Below are positions 26,797 to 35,537 of a stretch of 64,000 bases of DNA, piece by piece. The notes below the pieces were generated by a model, which saw only the letters and a list, made by a program, of their open reading frames with translations, ran no database searches and was not told where the DNA came from. The position numbers were made by a program, and so were the translations under genes. The DNA comes from Balneola vulgaris DSM 17893 (GTDB taxonomy: Bacteria; Bacteroidota; Rhodothermia; Balneolales; Balneolaceae): positions 62,173 through 126,172 of the forward strand of contig NZ_AQXH01000002.1 of the NCBI RefSeq assembly GCF_000375465.1, written 5' to 3'. Numbering within the stretch: the first letter of the stretch is position 1; every line of letters starts with the position of its first letter.

Positions 26797-28497
26797 ATGG
26801 AATTTGGTTTTTTTGAACTATTAAATCTACTCGGTGCACTTGGCTTCTTCATCTATGGTATGAAGGTGATGAGTGAAGGTATCCAAAAAGTTGCCGGTAC
26901 TAAAATGAGGCAGATCTTACGATCAATGACCTCGAATCGTTTTAAAGGTGTACTCACTGGTTTCGCTCTCACCAGTTTAGTGCAATCTTCTTCAGCTACA
27001 ACAGTATTAGTAGTAAGTTTTGTAAATGCAGGCTTACTTAGTTTAGTTGAATCAGTTGGGGTTATCATGGGGGCCAATATTGGTACCACTATTACAGCAT
27101 GGCTTATTTCGATTATAGGGTTCAAAGTTAAAATTGCTACGTATGCCCTTCCGATTATTGCCATCGGTTTCCCTTTAATGTTTGTGAATAAGAGCAAACT
27201 TAAATCTTGGGCAGAAGTACTAATAGGTTTTGCACTTCTATTTATTGGTCTTTCTTACCTGAAAGAAGCTGTACCTGATTTAAGATCAAATCCAGAAATC
27301 TTAGCCTTTTTATCTAACTATACCGACTTAGGCTTCCTTTCAACCCTGATCTTTGTGGGTATTGGAACACTTCTTACTGTAGTTGTGCAGTCATCAAGTG
27401 CTGCAATGGCCTTAACTTTAGTAATGGCTAATAATGGATGGATTGAATTTGATCTTGCAGCCGCTATGGTATTAGGTGAAAACATCGGTACTACTATTAC
27501 TGCAAACCTAGCTGCTATTGTAGCAAACATTCATGCAAAAAGAGCTGCAGCCGCCCACTTTATATTCAACACTTTCGGGGTGGTTTGGATTCTTATCATG
27601 ATGCCATTTTTCTTAGATGCCATCGACAGCTACATGGTTTCCAATAACGGATTATCTCCATTCAGCAATGCGGAATCAATCCCAATTGCATTATCTATAT
27701 TCCATACCTCCTTTAATATTATAAACACTCTATTACTGGTTGGATTTGTTGGCTTCATTGCTAAAACTGTAACTAGAATGATTCCTTCTAAAGGTGAAGA
27801 CGAAGACTTCCACTTATCCTACATCGGAACAGGCATGATGGATACGGCGGAACTTTCACTTGAAGAAGCCACAAAAGAGACCGCTAAGTTTGGTGAAATC
27901 ACTTCACGTATGTCGGGTTACCTTCGTGAACTTATCACTACTGATAAGCCAAAGAAGCAGAAAAAAATGCTTTCTAAAATCAAAAAATACGAAGAGATTA
28001 CTGATCGTATTGAAGACGAAGTAACTAAGTACTTAATGAGTGTTTCTGAAGGTTCACTGAGTAACGAAAGTACACGTAAAGTTGCCCACCTCTTAAGTAT
28101 TGCAAACGACCTTGAGCGTATTGCAGATATCATCTATCAAATTTCTCGTGATCTTGAGAAATTCTACGAAGGTGACATCATCTTTAATAGCGAACAGAAA
28201 GAAGGTATCCTCAAGATGATTGACGCTATTGATGAAGCTTTCGAAGTAATGAACGAGAACTTAAACTCCGACTACAATGCTGTTTCTATCGAAGTAGCTT
28301 CTGAAAAAGAGCAAGCTATCAACACCTTGAAAAAGAAGCTGCTTAAGAAGTACATCAAGCGTATCGAAAATAACATGTACAACATCAATAGTGATTCAGT
28401 GTACAAAGACATCTTCCACGCTTGTGAGAAAGTAGGTGATCACATCATTAACGTGAGTGAAGCCATCACTGGCGAGAAAGAAGTAGTTCCTGAATAA
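26797..28497 (+). CDS. Na/Pi cotransporter family protein with PhoU-like domain
   Basis: This 566-residue inner-membrane protein has two Na/Pi-cotransporter repeats with the QSSS signatures (LVQSSSATTVLVVSF and VVQSSSAAMALTLVM) and paired GANIGTTIT and GENIGTTIT motifs. From about residue 345 it continues as a cytoplasmic, helical PhoU-like domain rich in Lys and Glu (KKMLSKIKKYEEITDRIEDEV). The family imports phosphate with sodium and may be controlled through the PhoU part. A divergent porin of the phosphate-selective type suggests a two-membrane phosphate uptake route. A strong bidirectional terminator follows. Confidence 0.93.
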   Translation: MEFGFFELLNLLGALGFFIYGMKVMSEGIQKVAGTKMRQILRSMTSNRFKGVLTGFALTSLVQSSSATTVLVVSFVNAGLLSLVESVGVIMGANIGTTITAWLISIIGFKVKIATYALPIIAIGFPLMFVNKSKLKSWAEVLIGFALLFIGLSYLKEAVPDLRSNPEILAFLSNYTDLGFLSTLIFVGIGTLLTVVVQSSSAAMALTLVMANNGWIEFDLAAAMVLGENIGTTITANLAAIVANIHAKRAAAAHFIFNTFGVVWILIMMPFFLDAIDSYMVSNNGLSPFSNAESIPIALSIFHTSFNIINTLLLVGFVGFIAKTVTRMIPSKGEDEDFHLSYIGTGMMDTAELSLEEATKETAKFGEITSRMSGYLRELITTDKPKKQKKMLSKIKKYEEITDRIEDEVTKYLMSVSEGSLSNESTRKVAHLLSIANDLERIADIIYQISRDLEKFYEGDIIFNSEQKEGILKMIDAIDEAFEVMNENLNSDYNAVSIEVASEKEQAINTLKKKLLKKYIKRIENNMYNINSDSVYKDIFHACEKVGDHIINVSEAITGEKEVVPE

Positions 28498-28523
28498 TAC
28501 TTCCCCTACTTAATAAAATTAAA

Positions 28524-28558
28524 AAAGCCTGTTTCATTAGAGACAGGCTTTCTTTTTA
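28524..28558. terminator. bidirectional intrinsic terminator
   Basis: AAAGCCTGT (28524-28532) pairs with ACAGGCTTT (28543-28551), followed by a T-rich tract on the plus strand and six T residues on the minus strand. It separates the convergent Na/Pi symporter and rsmE genes. Confidence 0.85.
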
Positions 28559-28582
28559 TATCTATATGAACCTTGCTTTCCC

Positions 28583-29290
28583 TTAGTCTTCAGCGGAAAA
28601 GGTATAATGAGATAAGAACGCTGCAACCGCTGTTTCAGCACGTAGCCGGTGAGAGCCCAATGATACAAAAGCTCCCTGTTCACAATTGGTTTGCAGCTCT
28701 ATTTCACGTTGTGAAAATCCACCTTCTGGACCTACTAACAGGACGTTATTATCAGCTTGAAGGGCCTTTGGTCGTTCAGTAGTAGGAGTTCGTTCATGAG
28801 CCATCAAGAAGGTATACCCTTTGTAGTTTTTGTATACCTCATCCAAAGAACCCAAAATGGTTAACGAAGGCATAAAAGCTCGATTACTTTGTTTAAAAGC
28901 ACTGATTATCAAAGTCTGCAATCGGTCTTCGTTTAAGCGACTTCGCTCTGAATGGTCTGCATCGAACAAGCAGATTTCGGAAGCATCAAGCTCCACTGCT
29001 TTTTCAATGGCAAACTCTAAGCGATCTCGTTTCTTAATAGTACCTAAGGCGAGTACTTTTCGAATTTTAGCAGGCTGAACCCGTTCACCTTGAGTAAGGT
29101 TTAACCTTACGAATTCCTTTCTAGTTTCAACGATTTCTCCTTTAAATTGAGCGCCATTCCCATCAGCAACAAAGATAGTATCTCCAATATTATGTCGGAG
29201 CACTTTAGTGATATGCTTGGCCTCTTGACCATGTATTTCCACACTTTGGTCGTTTTGCCAATACTCTTTAGGTGAATAAAACAATTGCAT
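28583..29290 (-). CDS. rsmE: 16S rRNA (uracil1498-N3)-methyltransferase
   Basis: RsmE methylates U1498 of 16S rRNA in assembled small subunits. The 235-residue protein has a PUA-like N-terminus (HGQEAKHITKVLRHNIGD) and a SPOUT methyltransferase core with LALGTIKKRDRLEFAIEKAVELD, the knot motif LLVGPEGGFSQREIE and the closing LGSHRLRAETA, which binds AdoMet. All conserved motifs are present. It lies three bases after a small [2Fe-2S] protein gene and shares the terminator with the Na/Pi symporter. Confidence 0.95.
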   Translation of the reverse strand: MQLFYSPKEYWQNDQSVEIHGQEAKHITKVLRHNIGDTIFVADGNGAQFKGEIVETRKEFVRLNLTQGERVQPAKIRKVLALGTIKKRDRLEFAIEKAVELDASEICLFDADHSERSRLNEDRLQTLIISAFKQSNRAFMPSLTILGSLDEVYKNYKGYTFLMAHERTPTTERPKALQADNNVLLVGPEGGFSQREIELQTNCEQGAFVSLGSHRLRAETAVAAFLSHYTFSAED

Positions 29291-29293
29291 AAT

Positions 29294-29497
29294 CTAAGGT
29301 TGTCTAATAAAAGCACCGGGCACAAACTCGGTCTGCCCTGTCTCTAATGCCAGTTCTACATAAGGCTCACACAACTTACAGTTTGTACAGCAAAAGTCTG
29401 CAGCCTCTAAGGCATCCGTTGTAGTAAGCTCATGCTCTTTAGCATACTCAAGAACTTCTTTAAAACTTCTATCTCTGCAAATGCAACGATCTACCAA
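29294..29497 (-). CDS. small BFD-like [2Fe-2S]-binding protein
   Basis: The 67-residue protein has four Cys residues in a CIC...CxxC arrangement: RCICRDRSF near the N-terminus and CCTNCKLCEPY in the middle, similar to the BFD-like [2Fe-2S] domain of bacterioferritin-associated ferredoxin. It probably carries one iron-sulfur cluster. The start is TTG at 29497, two bases after the dCTP deaminase stop; no ATG is available in frame. The partner is unknown. Its position between dcd and rsmE suggests cotranscription only. Confidence 0.65.
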   Translation of the reverse strand: MVDRCICRDRSFKEVLEYAKEHELTTTDALEAADFCCTNCKLCEPYVELALETGQTEFVPGAFIRQP

Positions 29498-29499
29498 AG

Positions 29500-30705
29500 T
29501 TATTGCTGCTTAAAATGTTTACCGAGCTTTAAACCTTGCCCTTGATAGTTACTTTCAATTTCAGTGCCGTAAATAAACTCTGGAACCTCAGTGTTTGGCT
29601 CAAATTGCATACTAAACAATGTTTGGCCATCCTCAATCATAAATGGAACATCATGTGATCGTACTTCAAGCACTGCGCGTGCTCCTTTGTCTTCCACACT
29701 TCCACCAAAGCCACTATCAAAGAAGCCAGCGTAATGAGTGCGTAATTCACCTGAGCCAGTATCATAGGCCATCATCTCACAAGCGAGTTTAGCAGGCACA
29801 CGAATCCGTTCTTTAGAAGCAAAGATATAGAAAGCTTCGGGTTCTAGAATTAAACGAGCTTCGGGAGTTGAATAAATGGGTTCCCAAAACTCATCCACTT
29901 CATAATGGTTTAAGTTCTCAAGATCGATGAAGTTATTGTGCTTCTTAGCTTTATAGCCTATCACTTCACCCGGTTCGCCTTTAAGCTGCACACTCATAAA
30001 AAGTCCTTTATTCACCTTAATCTGTTCCATTGAAACGGGCTTGATCTGTTCATCAAATAACAATGGATCGGAAGCATGAATTCGCAATAAGTCCTGATCC
30101 GAAACCACTTCAAAACCATGGCGAACGCGCAACTGATTTAGTCGCTGCCCTGTTTTTACTTTGATAGAAAAGGATTTGGGTACTACCTCTAGATATAATT
30201 GCCCTTGGTAACCTGGGGTGATCTCTTCAAAGCGATGGGAGTAATCCGTAATTACTCGGGTAAATACATCTAATCGGCCTGTAGAACTCTTTGGATTCGC
30301 CTTCGCCGATAAATTCTCAAGTGAAAATAACTTCACCTCATCCGTTTGTTCAGGCACTCCGTTCTGAGTGGTATAATGCGCCTTTGGTAAATTGAGTCGC
30401 TCTAATAGCGGTATGATATACACACAGTTTTCTTCGAGTACCGCTCCATCTTTTATTGAAAATGAATACTGTTCTAGACTATCAATTTTTTGAGTAACCG
30501 TCTCATTTTCAGGCAGAAAACTGCATCGAACTCTATAGGCTACTTCACCTAATCGAAGGTCTAATGAATTTGGCTGAAATTGATCATCCTGAATAGGGTA
30601 ATCTGGGTGGGAATCTAAAATCCCTAGATCTCTTAGAATCTTTAATTTTTGTACAGGCAATATGCCTTTTGTGTGTAAACGAACTTCTTTAGAGGATACT
30701 GACAT
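29500..30705 (-). CDS. dcd: 2'-deoxycytidine 5'-triphosphate deaminase, double-length form
   Basis: The enzyme should deaminate dCTP to dUTP, which Dut then hydrolyses. At 401 residues it is twice the size of E. coli Dcd and matches the two-domain family with one dUTPase-like fold in each half. Half one has QPNSLDLRLGEVAYRVR, PKSSTGRLDVFTRVI with the SSxGR motif and FEEITPGYQGQLYLEV with the catalytic Glu region. Half two has MAYDTGSGELRTHYAGFFDSGFGG and IEDGQTLFSMQFE. The ATG at 30705 is preferred to an upstream in-frame ATG at 30759, because the family N-terminus starts near KGILPVQKL. Confidence 0.85.
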   Translation of the reverse strand: MSVSSKEVRLHTKGILPVQKLKILRDLGILDSHPDYPIQDDQFQPNSLDLRLGEVAYRVRCSFLPENETVTQKIDSLEQYSFSIKDGAVLEENCVYIIPLLERLNLPKAHYTTQNGVPEQTDEVKLFSLENLSAKANPKSSTGRLDVFTRVITDYSHRFEEITPGYQGQLYLEVVPKSFSIKVKTGQRLNQLRVRHGFEVVSDQDLLRIHASDPLLFDEQIKPVSMEQIKVNKGLFMSVQLKGEPGEVIGYKAKKHNNFIDLENLNHYEVDEFWEPIYSTPEARLILEPEAFYIFASKERIRVPAKLACEMMAYDTGSGELRTHYAGFFDSGFGGSVEDKGARAVLEVRSHDVPFMIEDGQTLFSMQFEPNTEVPEFIYGTEIESNYQGQGLKLGKHFKQQ

Positions 30706-31062
30706 TCGATAAGACGTATTCAAATTTTTGCTGAAGATAACAAGGCTATGCCTTAGCACAAACCTGTAAATACAATGAAACAGGAATGAAGCTATAGCTC
30801 CCTCGTTAATAGGCTGAAGTTAAAAAAATATCTTAGAATCGGTACTTAAATTAATCCCAAAGAATATTCCAGAATCAGCCTTTTATGAATACGGTATGGG
30901 TTTCATCAAAATGGCTGATATAATCTTACTACTAATATCACGCTTGATATTAGTAGTAAGATGTTAAGCGTCCCCACTCCGCAATTATTAATAACCATCA
31001 TTACATTTTCTCTCTTATCTTAGCTCTTGATTACCAACTATAAAGCTGACTATTTACACTTC
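30706..31062. other. divergent intergenic region with a perfect hairpin
   Basis: About 355 bases separate the minus-strand dCTP deaminase gene from the plus-strand FkbH-like gene. No gene is seen. The only marked structure is the 17-bp perfect hairpin at 30923-30962; a weak TACATTTT box lies at 31002-31009. Confidence 0.5.
30923..30962 (+). promoter_or_regulatory. 17-bp perfect hairpin
   Basis: The arm at 30923-30939 (ATCTTACTACTAATATC) and the arm at 30946-30962 (GATATTAGTAGTAAGAT) are exact reverse complements with a six-base loop ACGCTT. It is not followed by T residues and lies between divergent genes, so it is more likely an operator or a structured leader than a terminator. Confidence 0.6.
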
Positions 31063-32901
31063 ATGGATAAGATTAAACTAGTGATCTGGGATCTTGATGA
31101 AACTTTTTGGAATGGCACCCTATCAGAAGAGGGAATTCAATTAATCTCATCGAATATTGAAGTAGTTAAGACGCTAACAAACCGTGGTATCATCAACAGT
31201 ATTGTTTCTAAAAACACCTACACTGATGCACAAGAGCAACTAAAGAAAGCAGGTATTTGGGATTACTTTGTATTTCCTAAAATTGAATGGGATTCAAAAG
31301 GCACACTGATTAAACAGGTTATAAATCAATGCCAACTAAGAGAAGAAAACGTCCTTTTTATCGACGACAATCATATAAACTTAGAAGAGGCTAGTTTTCA
31401 TAATCCTAAGTTACATACAGCTACCCCAAATTTTATCCCTGAAATACTTACTCACCCAGCTTTCATAGGTAAAGATGATTCCTCTCATTCTAGGCTAAAG
31501 CAATATAAAGTGCTTGAACAAAAATCTGCCGCCCAAAAAGATTTTGGAGATAATATTGAGTTTCTTCGCACCTGTAATATCGTAGTGCAGGAAATTGTTG
31601 GTGATGAGGTAATCAATCACTTAGACAGAGCCTATGAATTACTTGAAAGAACAAATCAACTCAATTACACCAAAATAAGATCTTCAAAATCTGAGTTGAT
31701 TGAATTAATCAATAACCCAGTTTATTCAACATCACTAATTAAGGTTCATGATACGTTCGGTGATTATGGTATTGCTGGTATTTATTCTCATAACACCTCT
31801 ACTCATACACTACTTCATTTTACCTTTTCTTGTAGGATTTTAAACTTAGGTATCCCGCAGTACCTATTTAGTAAACTAAATAAGCCTGCAATTAATATTA
31901 TTCCTGATGTGGCTGAGCCTATTCAATACGAAAGGAATGTGGATTGGATTAATTGGACCAACTCTAATAAAGCTCAAATTCATAAATCGAACTCAAGTCG
32001 AAACAATTTAAAGGTCTTGCTAAAGGGTGGCTGTGATTTAAGTCAACTCACATTTTATCTACAAAACAAACCCTTTCTTATAAAAGAAGAAACCAACTAC
32101 GTAGCTGATAACAATTTTGCCATTCATCAAGAACACACCCAAACTCTTTTAAATACCGTAAGTCTGAATCAAAGTGTAAAAGAAGAGATTACAGAATCGA
32201 AGCATATTCCATTCATCGACTCCAATTATTTTAACACTGAAGTGTTCAAACTCGACTTTGACGTTTTTGTATACAGTTTGCTTATGGATTATTCTCAAGA
32301 TCTATATCAGCATAAAGACCACAAATATTTGATTCCTTTCGGTTCGTACAACCTAAGTTGGGATAATGAAGCAGATCATGATCAAATTTTGGCCGACCTA
32401 AAGAATAGAAATTTAGAATTCGAACGTGAAAGCCTTCAGAAATTCAGTGCTGAATTTATAAACCATGGTCCCATTTCGAATGAAAATTTGATTCATAATT
32501 TGAATCAAATAAGAGAAAGAATCCCTCTTCATATTCCAATTATTCTAATAAATGGAGTTGAAGTTGAATCACCTCACCCTGCTGAATACGATTTACATTT
32601 TCGCCATGCAGAATTAAATGCATGTATTGATCAATACATAATGAAAAATGAAAATGTATTTCTATTGGATATGCGAAACATCGTAACCGATCAGAATCAA
32701 TTAACTAACAACATTAGACACTATAGAAGATCGGTTTACCAAAAAATGTCTATCGATTTAGTACAATTACTAAATGATATTTATGACGAGAAATTTCCGA
32801 CAGATATTAGCACCACCACAAAATGGAAGGATTCCACTTATGAGTATGTATCTCCATTCATTCAACTATTAAAAAAGTTAAAACGAAAGATTCCTATTTA
32901 A
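31063..32901 (+). CDS. FkbH-like HAD-IIIC protein with C-terminal extra domain
   Basis: The N-terminal half is FkbH-like: the HAD motif LVIWDLDETFWNGTL starts near residue 6, SIVSKNTY gives motif II, and FIDDNHINLEEA gives the acidic motif. A GNAT-like segment follows (AYELLERTNQLNYTKIR, DTFGDYGIAGIY, FTFSCRILNLG). FkbH-type proteins load glyceryl or similar groups onto carriers in polyketide and surface-polysaccharide pathways. The last 290 residues are unlike typical FkbH C-termini and may be an SGNH-like domain (IPFGSYNLSWDN; ESPHPAEYDLHF), a tentative reading. The start is ATG 31063 or TTG 31027. It is AT-rich and lies near the rhamnose operon. Confidence 0.75.
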   Translation: MDKIKLVIWDLDETFWNGTLSEEGIQLISSNIEVVKTLTNRGIINSIVSKNTYTDAQEQLKKAGIWDYFVFPKIEWDSKGTLIKQVINQCQLREENVLFIDDNHINLEEASFHNPKLHTATPNFIPEILTHPAFIGKDDSSHSRLKQYKVLEQKSAAQKDFGDNIEFLRTCNIVVQEIVGDEVINHLDRAYELLERTNQLNYTKIRSSKSELIELINNPVYSTSLIKVHDTFGDYGIAGIYSHNTSTHTLLHFTFSCRILNLGIPQYLFSKLNKPAINIIPDVAEPIQYERNVDWINWTNSNKAQIHKSNSSRNNLKVLLKGGCDLSQLTFYLQNKPFLIKEETNYVADNNFAIHQEHTQTLLNTVSLNQSVKEEITESKHIPFIDSNYFNTEVFKLDFDVFVYSLLMDYSQDLYQHKDHKYLIPFGSYNLSWDNEADHDQILADLKNRNLEFERESLQKFSAEFINHGPISNENLIHNLNQIRERIPLHIPIILINGVEVESPHPAEYDLHFRHAELNACIDQYIMKNENVFLLDMRNIVTDQNQLTNNIRHYRRSVYQKMSIDLVQLLNDIYDEKFPTDISTTTKWKDSTYEYVSPFIQLLKKLKRKIPI

Positions 32902-32904
32902 AAC

Positions 32905-33462
32905 TTAAAGATACCTATACCCTTCTTTCATCACTTTTTCGCATTCTTTGAGCAGTTCTTTATTCCCTTCTCTCATCCCTTTAAGGATTTGGCTCTTTTC
33001 GTCGAGGTACACACGTGCAAAGCCTTTATCGTAGGTAACAATAGACTGTACGTTATCAATCAAATCTGCATATTTAATGCTTTGCGAAGTGGGTGAAATG
33101 CTACTTAAACGCTCCGCCTCTTTTGCTTTACGTTCTTTTCGATTTAACTGTGGATAGGCTTCTTTGATATACTCATCGGTTAAATCACATACACCATCGG
33201 TAATCCTTTGTGCAACACTAGACGTGTACTCAAGTTCTATCAATTTTTGATATAGCGAATCTTTGGTACACTGTGTGTCTTCAATTAAATCATGGCCCAA
33301 AGCAATTTCTATAATCCCCTCACCTCTTTCATAATGGGACACTAGTTCTGCCACTCTGAATACATGATTCCAATAAGGTTCTCCCGTGTACTTTCGCTTT
33401 TGTGAACCATGAGATTCTTTCACGAAGTTTAAGAATTGCTTTTGCTGACTCGAGAGAACCAT
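32905..33462 (-). CDS. HD domain phosphohydrolase-like protein
   Basis: The 185-residue cytoplasmic protein has the HD fold of the (p)ppGpp-hydrolase/MESH1 type: KYTGEPYWNHVFRVAELV supplies the first His, ALGHDLIEDT the His-Asp pair and IKYADLIDNVQSI the final Asp. These are the metal ligands. MESH1-like enzymes hydrolyse ppGpp or NADPH, but here the substrate is not established. The ATG at 33462 gives a five-base gap after the EVE gene; an in-frame upstream ATG at 33510 would overlap it and adds a non-conserved stretch. Confidence 0.8.
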   Translation of the reverse strand: MVLSSQQKQFLNFVKESHGSQKRKYTGEPYWNHVFRVAELVSHYERGEGIIEIALGHDLIEDTQCTKDSLYQKLIELEYTSSVAQRITDGVCDLTDEYIKEAYPQLNRKERKAKEAERLSSISPTSQSIKYADLIDNVQSIVTYDKGFARVYLDEKSQILKGMREGNKELLKECEKVMKEGYRYL

Positions 33463-33467
33463 AGAGT

Positions 33468-33941
33468 TTACTTTATCTCGGCACCTGCCATTTCGTGGAC
33501 TTTGATCCACTCTTGCTCGGTTATAGGGGTAATCGAGAGTCTACTTCTCTTAAAAATATGCATCTCTTCCAGAGCTGGCTCGTTTTTCATAGCCTCTCTT
33601 GTCACTGGATTTTCAAATTTCTGAATGAACTTAACGTCCACTAATTGCCAGCGTGGATCAGACTCTTTACTCTTTTCATCAAAGTATTTTGAATTTGGAT
33701 CGAACTGTGTTGGATCTGGGTAAGGTTCGCTAGCAACTTCCATGGTTCCCACTATAGCAATGGGTTTTGCATTCGAATGATAGAAGAACACTCTGTCTCC
33801 TATTTTCATATCGTCTCGCATGAAATTTCTGGCCTGATAATTTCGGATACCATCCCAAGGTTCTACTTGATCTCTTTGAAGGTCATCGATGCTATAAGCA
33901 TCTGGTTCTGATTTCATCAACCAATAATTTCTATTACTCAT
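33468..33941 (-). CDS. EVE domain protein (thymocyte nuclear protein 1-like)
   Basis: The 157-residue protein is a single EVE domain: NYWLMKSEPDAYSIDDL at the start, WDGIRNYQARNFMRDDMKIGDRVFFYHSN in the middle and HIFKRSRLSITPIT near the end. EVE domains belong to the PUA-like fold and recognise modified bases in DNA or RNA. The bacterial protein is widespread, but its exact ligand is not known. It is upstream of, and probably cotranscribed with, the HD domain gene. Confidence 0.93.
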   Translation of the reverse strand: MSNRNYWLMKSEPDAYSIDDLQRDQVEPWDGIRNYQARNFMRDDMKIGDRVFFYHSNAKPIAIVGTMEVASEPYPDPTQFDPNSKYFDEKSKESDPRWQLVDVKFIQKFENPVTREAMKNEPALEEMHIFKRSRLSITPITEQEWIKVHEMAGAEIK

Positions 33942-33987
33942 AGTGTGCTAAATTGCTCTTTATTTGCTGACTCGCAGCGTTTAATTA

Positions 33988-34995
33988 TTATTTGTTACTG
34001 TATTTATTGATATACCACAAAATGGTTTCTCGTAGCATTCCATCGAAATCTTGAGAAGGCTCCCATCCCAATTCATTCTTTATTTTGGAAGCATCAATCG
34101 CATATCGGAAATCATGCCCTAAGCGGTCCGTCACAAAGCTGATCAAGTTTTTATAATCGCCCTCAGGTCCTTGTCCTAGTTCATTATTCAAGATGTCACA
34201 AATCTTATGAACTAAGTCTAAATTCATCCATTCATTGTTCCCACCTACGTTATAGGTCTCTCCGGCTTTCCCTTTTAAAAAAGCTGTTTCAAGAGCTTCA
34301 CAATGATCTTGTACAAATAGCCAATCTCTTACATTTTCGCCCTTACCATAAATAGGTATGGGATTGTGTGCCATGGCATTGCGAATTACAGTAGGAATGA
34401 GTTTTTCATCATGTTGATGTGGCCCGTAATTATTAGAACAGTTGGTGGTAACCACATTCATTCTGTAGGTGTGATAATAGGCTCGAACAATCATATCACT
34501 ACCGGCTTTTGAAGCACTATACGGCGAATTTGGAGCATAAGGAGTTTGTTCGGTAAATAACCCATCATCCTCTAGCTCACCATATACTTCATCCGTAGAA
34601 ACATGGAGAAATCGATTCTCTTTCCAACTTTGAGGATCTTCACTCCACAACTGTCTACATTCCTCTAATAAATTAAAGGTACCTACTACATTCGATTGAA
34701 TAAAAGGCTCAGGCCCCGTTATTGAATTATCAACATGCGACTCAGCCGCTAAATGAAATACACCATCGGGCTTGAAGCTTTTAACGATATCTTTTATTTC
34801 ATCACGATCAACAAGATCCACTTTTTTGAAGTAATACCTTTCCGAATCTTTTAGAGGCTTCAAATAATTATGATCGGAGGCATAGGTTAACTTATCAATA
34901 TTCATGATAGTCCAATCCGGATGATCTTTGAAAAGCTTCAAGATTAAATTGGACCCTATAAATCCGGCACCACCTGTTACAATTATCTTTTTCAA
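33988..34995 (-). CDS. rfbB: dTDP-glucose 4,6-dehydratase
   Basis: The enzyme converts dTDP-glucose to dTDP-4-keto-6-deoxyglucose, the second step of dTDP-L-rhamnose synthesis, with bound NAD+. The 335-residue SDR protein has the nucleotide motif TGGAGFIGSN, HVSTDEVYGEL with the Asp-Glu pair that follows Thr, and YSASKAGSD with the catalytic Tyr and Lys. The start codon is TTG at 34995, within a four-base overlap with the rfbC stop. It is the last gene of the operon rfbA-rfbD-rfbC-rfbB. Confidence 0.96.
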   Translation of the reverse strand: MKKIIVTGGAGFIGSNLILKLFKDHPDWTIMNIDKLTYASDHNYLKPLKDSERYYFKKVDLVDRDEIKDIVKSFKPDGVFHLAAESHVDNSITGPEPFIQSNVVGTFNLLEECRQLWSEDPQSWKENRFLHVSTDEVYGELEDDGLFTEQTPYAPNSPYSASKAGSDMIVRAYYHTYRMNVVTTNCSNNYGPHQHDEKLIPTVIRNAMAHNPIPIYGKGENVRDWLFVQDHCEALETAFLKGKAGETYNVGGNNEWMNLDLVHKICDILNNELGQGPEGDYKNLISFVTDRLGHDFRYAIDASKIKNELGWEPSQDFDGMLRETILWYINKYSNK

Positions 34996-35537
34996 AATGT
35001 ATCCTCTTCTGTAATGGATGAAAATAATGGGAGCTTACGATCTTTTTCAGATAAAATAGGTCGAGCTACATCCCAATGAATCCGAATTAAAGGGTCATCC
35101 CATCTTAGCCCTCGCTCACCTTCTGCATGGTAGTAATCTGAACATTTATATGAAATAACCGCCGTATCACTTAATACAGAGAACCCATGAGCAAATCCTT
35201 TGGGCACAAATAGTGCATGATGGTTCTTCTCCGACAATTTAAAAGCAACATAATTGCCAAATGTTGGAGAGTCTTTTCTTAAATCGACGGCAACATCTAG
35301 CACCTCACCTTGTAGGCACTGAATAAATTTATCCAGAGGGTGTATAATCTGATAATGAAGTCCTCGAATGGTGTCTTTTTGGGATTTTGACACATTATCC
35401 TGTACAAAATGAACATCAATTCCAGCTTCTTTGAAATGACTTTCCCGATATGATTCGTAGAAATAGCCTCTCTCATCTTCAAAAACTCGAGGTTCAAACA
35501 GAAAAACACCTTTAATTCTACTTTCTGTTATTTTCAT
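34992..35537 (-). CDS. rfbC: dTDP-4-dehydrorhamnose 3,5-epimerase
   Basis: RfbC epimerises C3 and C5 of dTDP-4-keto-6-deoxyglucose. The 181-residue cupin has the family marks FEPRVFEDERGYFYESYRE, FVQDNVSKSQKDTIRGLHYQ with the active-site His and HALFVPKGFAHGFSVLSD, then IRWD-like LRWDDPLIRIHWDV near the end. Its start overlaps the rfbD stop by four bases. Confidence 0.96.
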   Translation of the reverse strand: MKITESRIKGVFLFEPRVFEDERGYFYESYRESHFKEAGIDVHFVQDNVSKSQKDTIRGLHYQIIHPLDKFIQCLQGEVLDVAVDLRKDSPTFGNYVAFKLSEKNHHALFVPKGFAHGFSVLSDTAVISYKCSDYYHAEGERGLRWDDPLIRIHWDVARPILSEKDRKLPLFSSITEEDTF

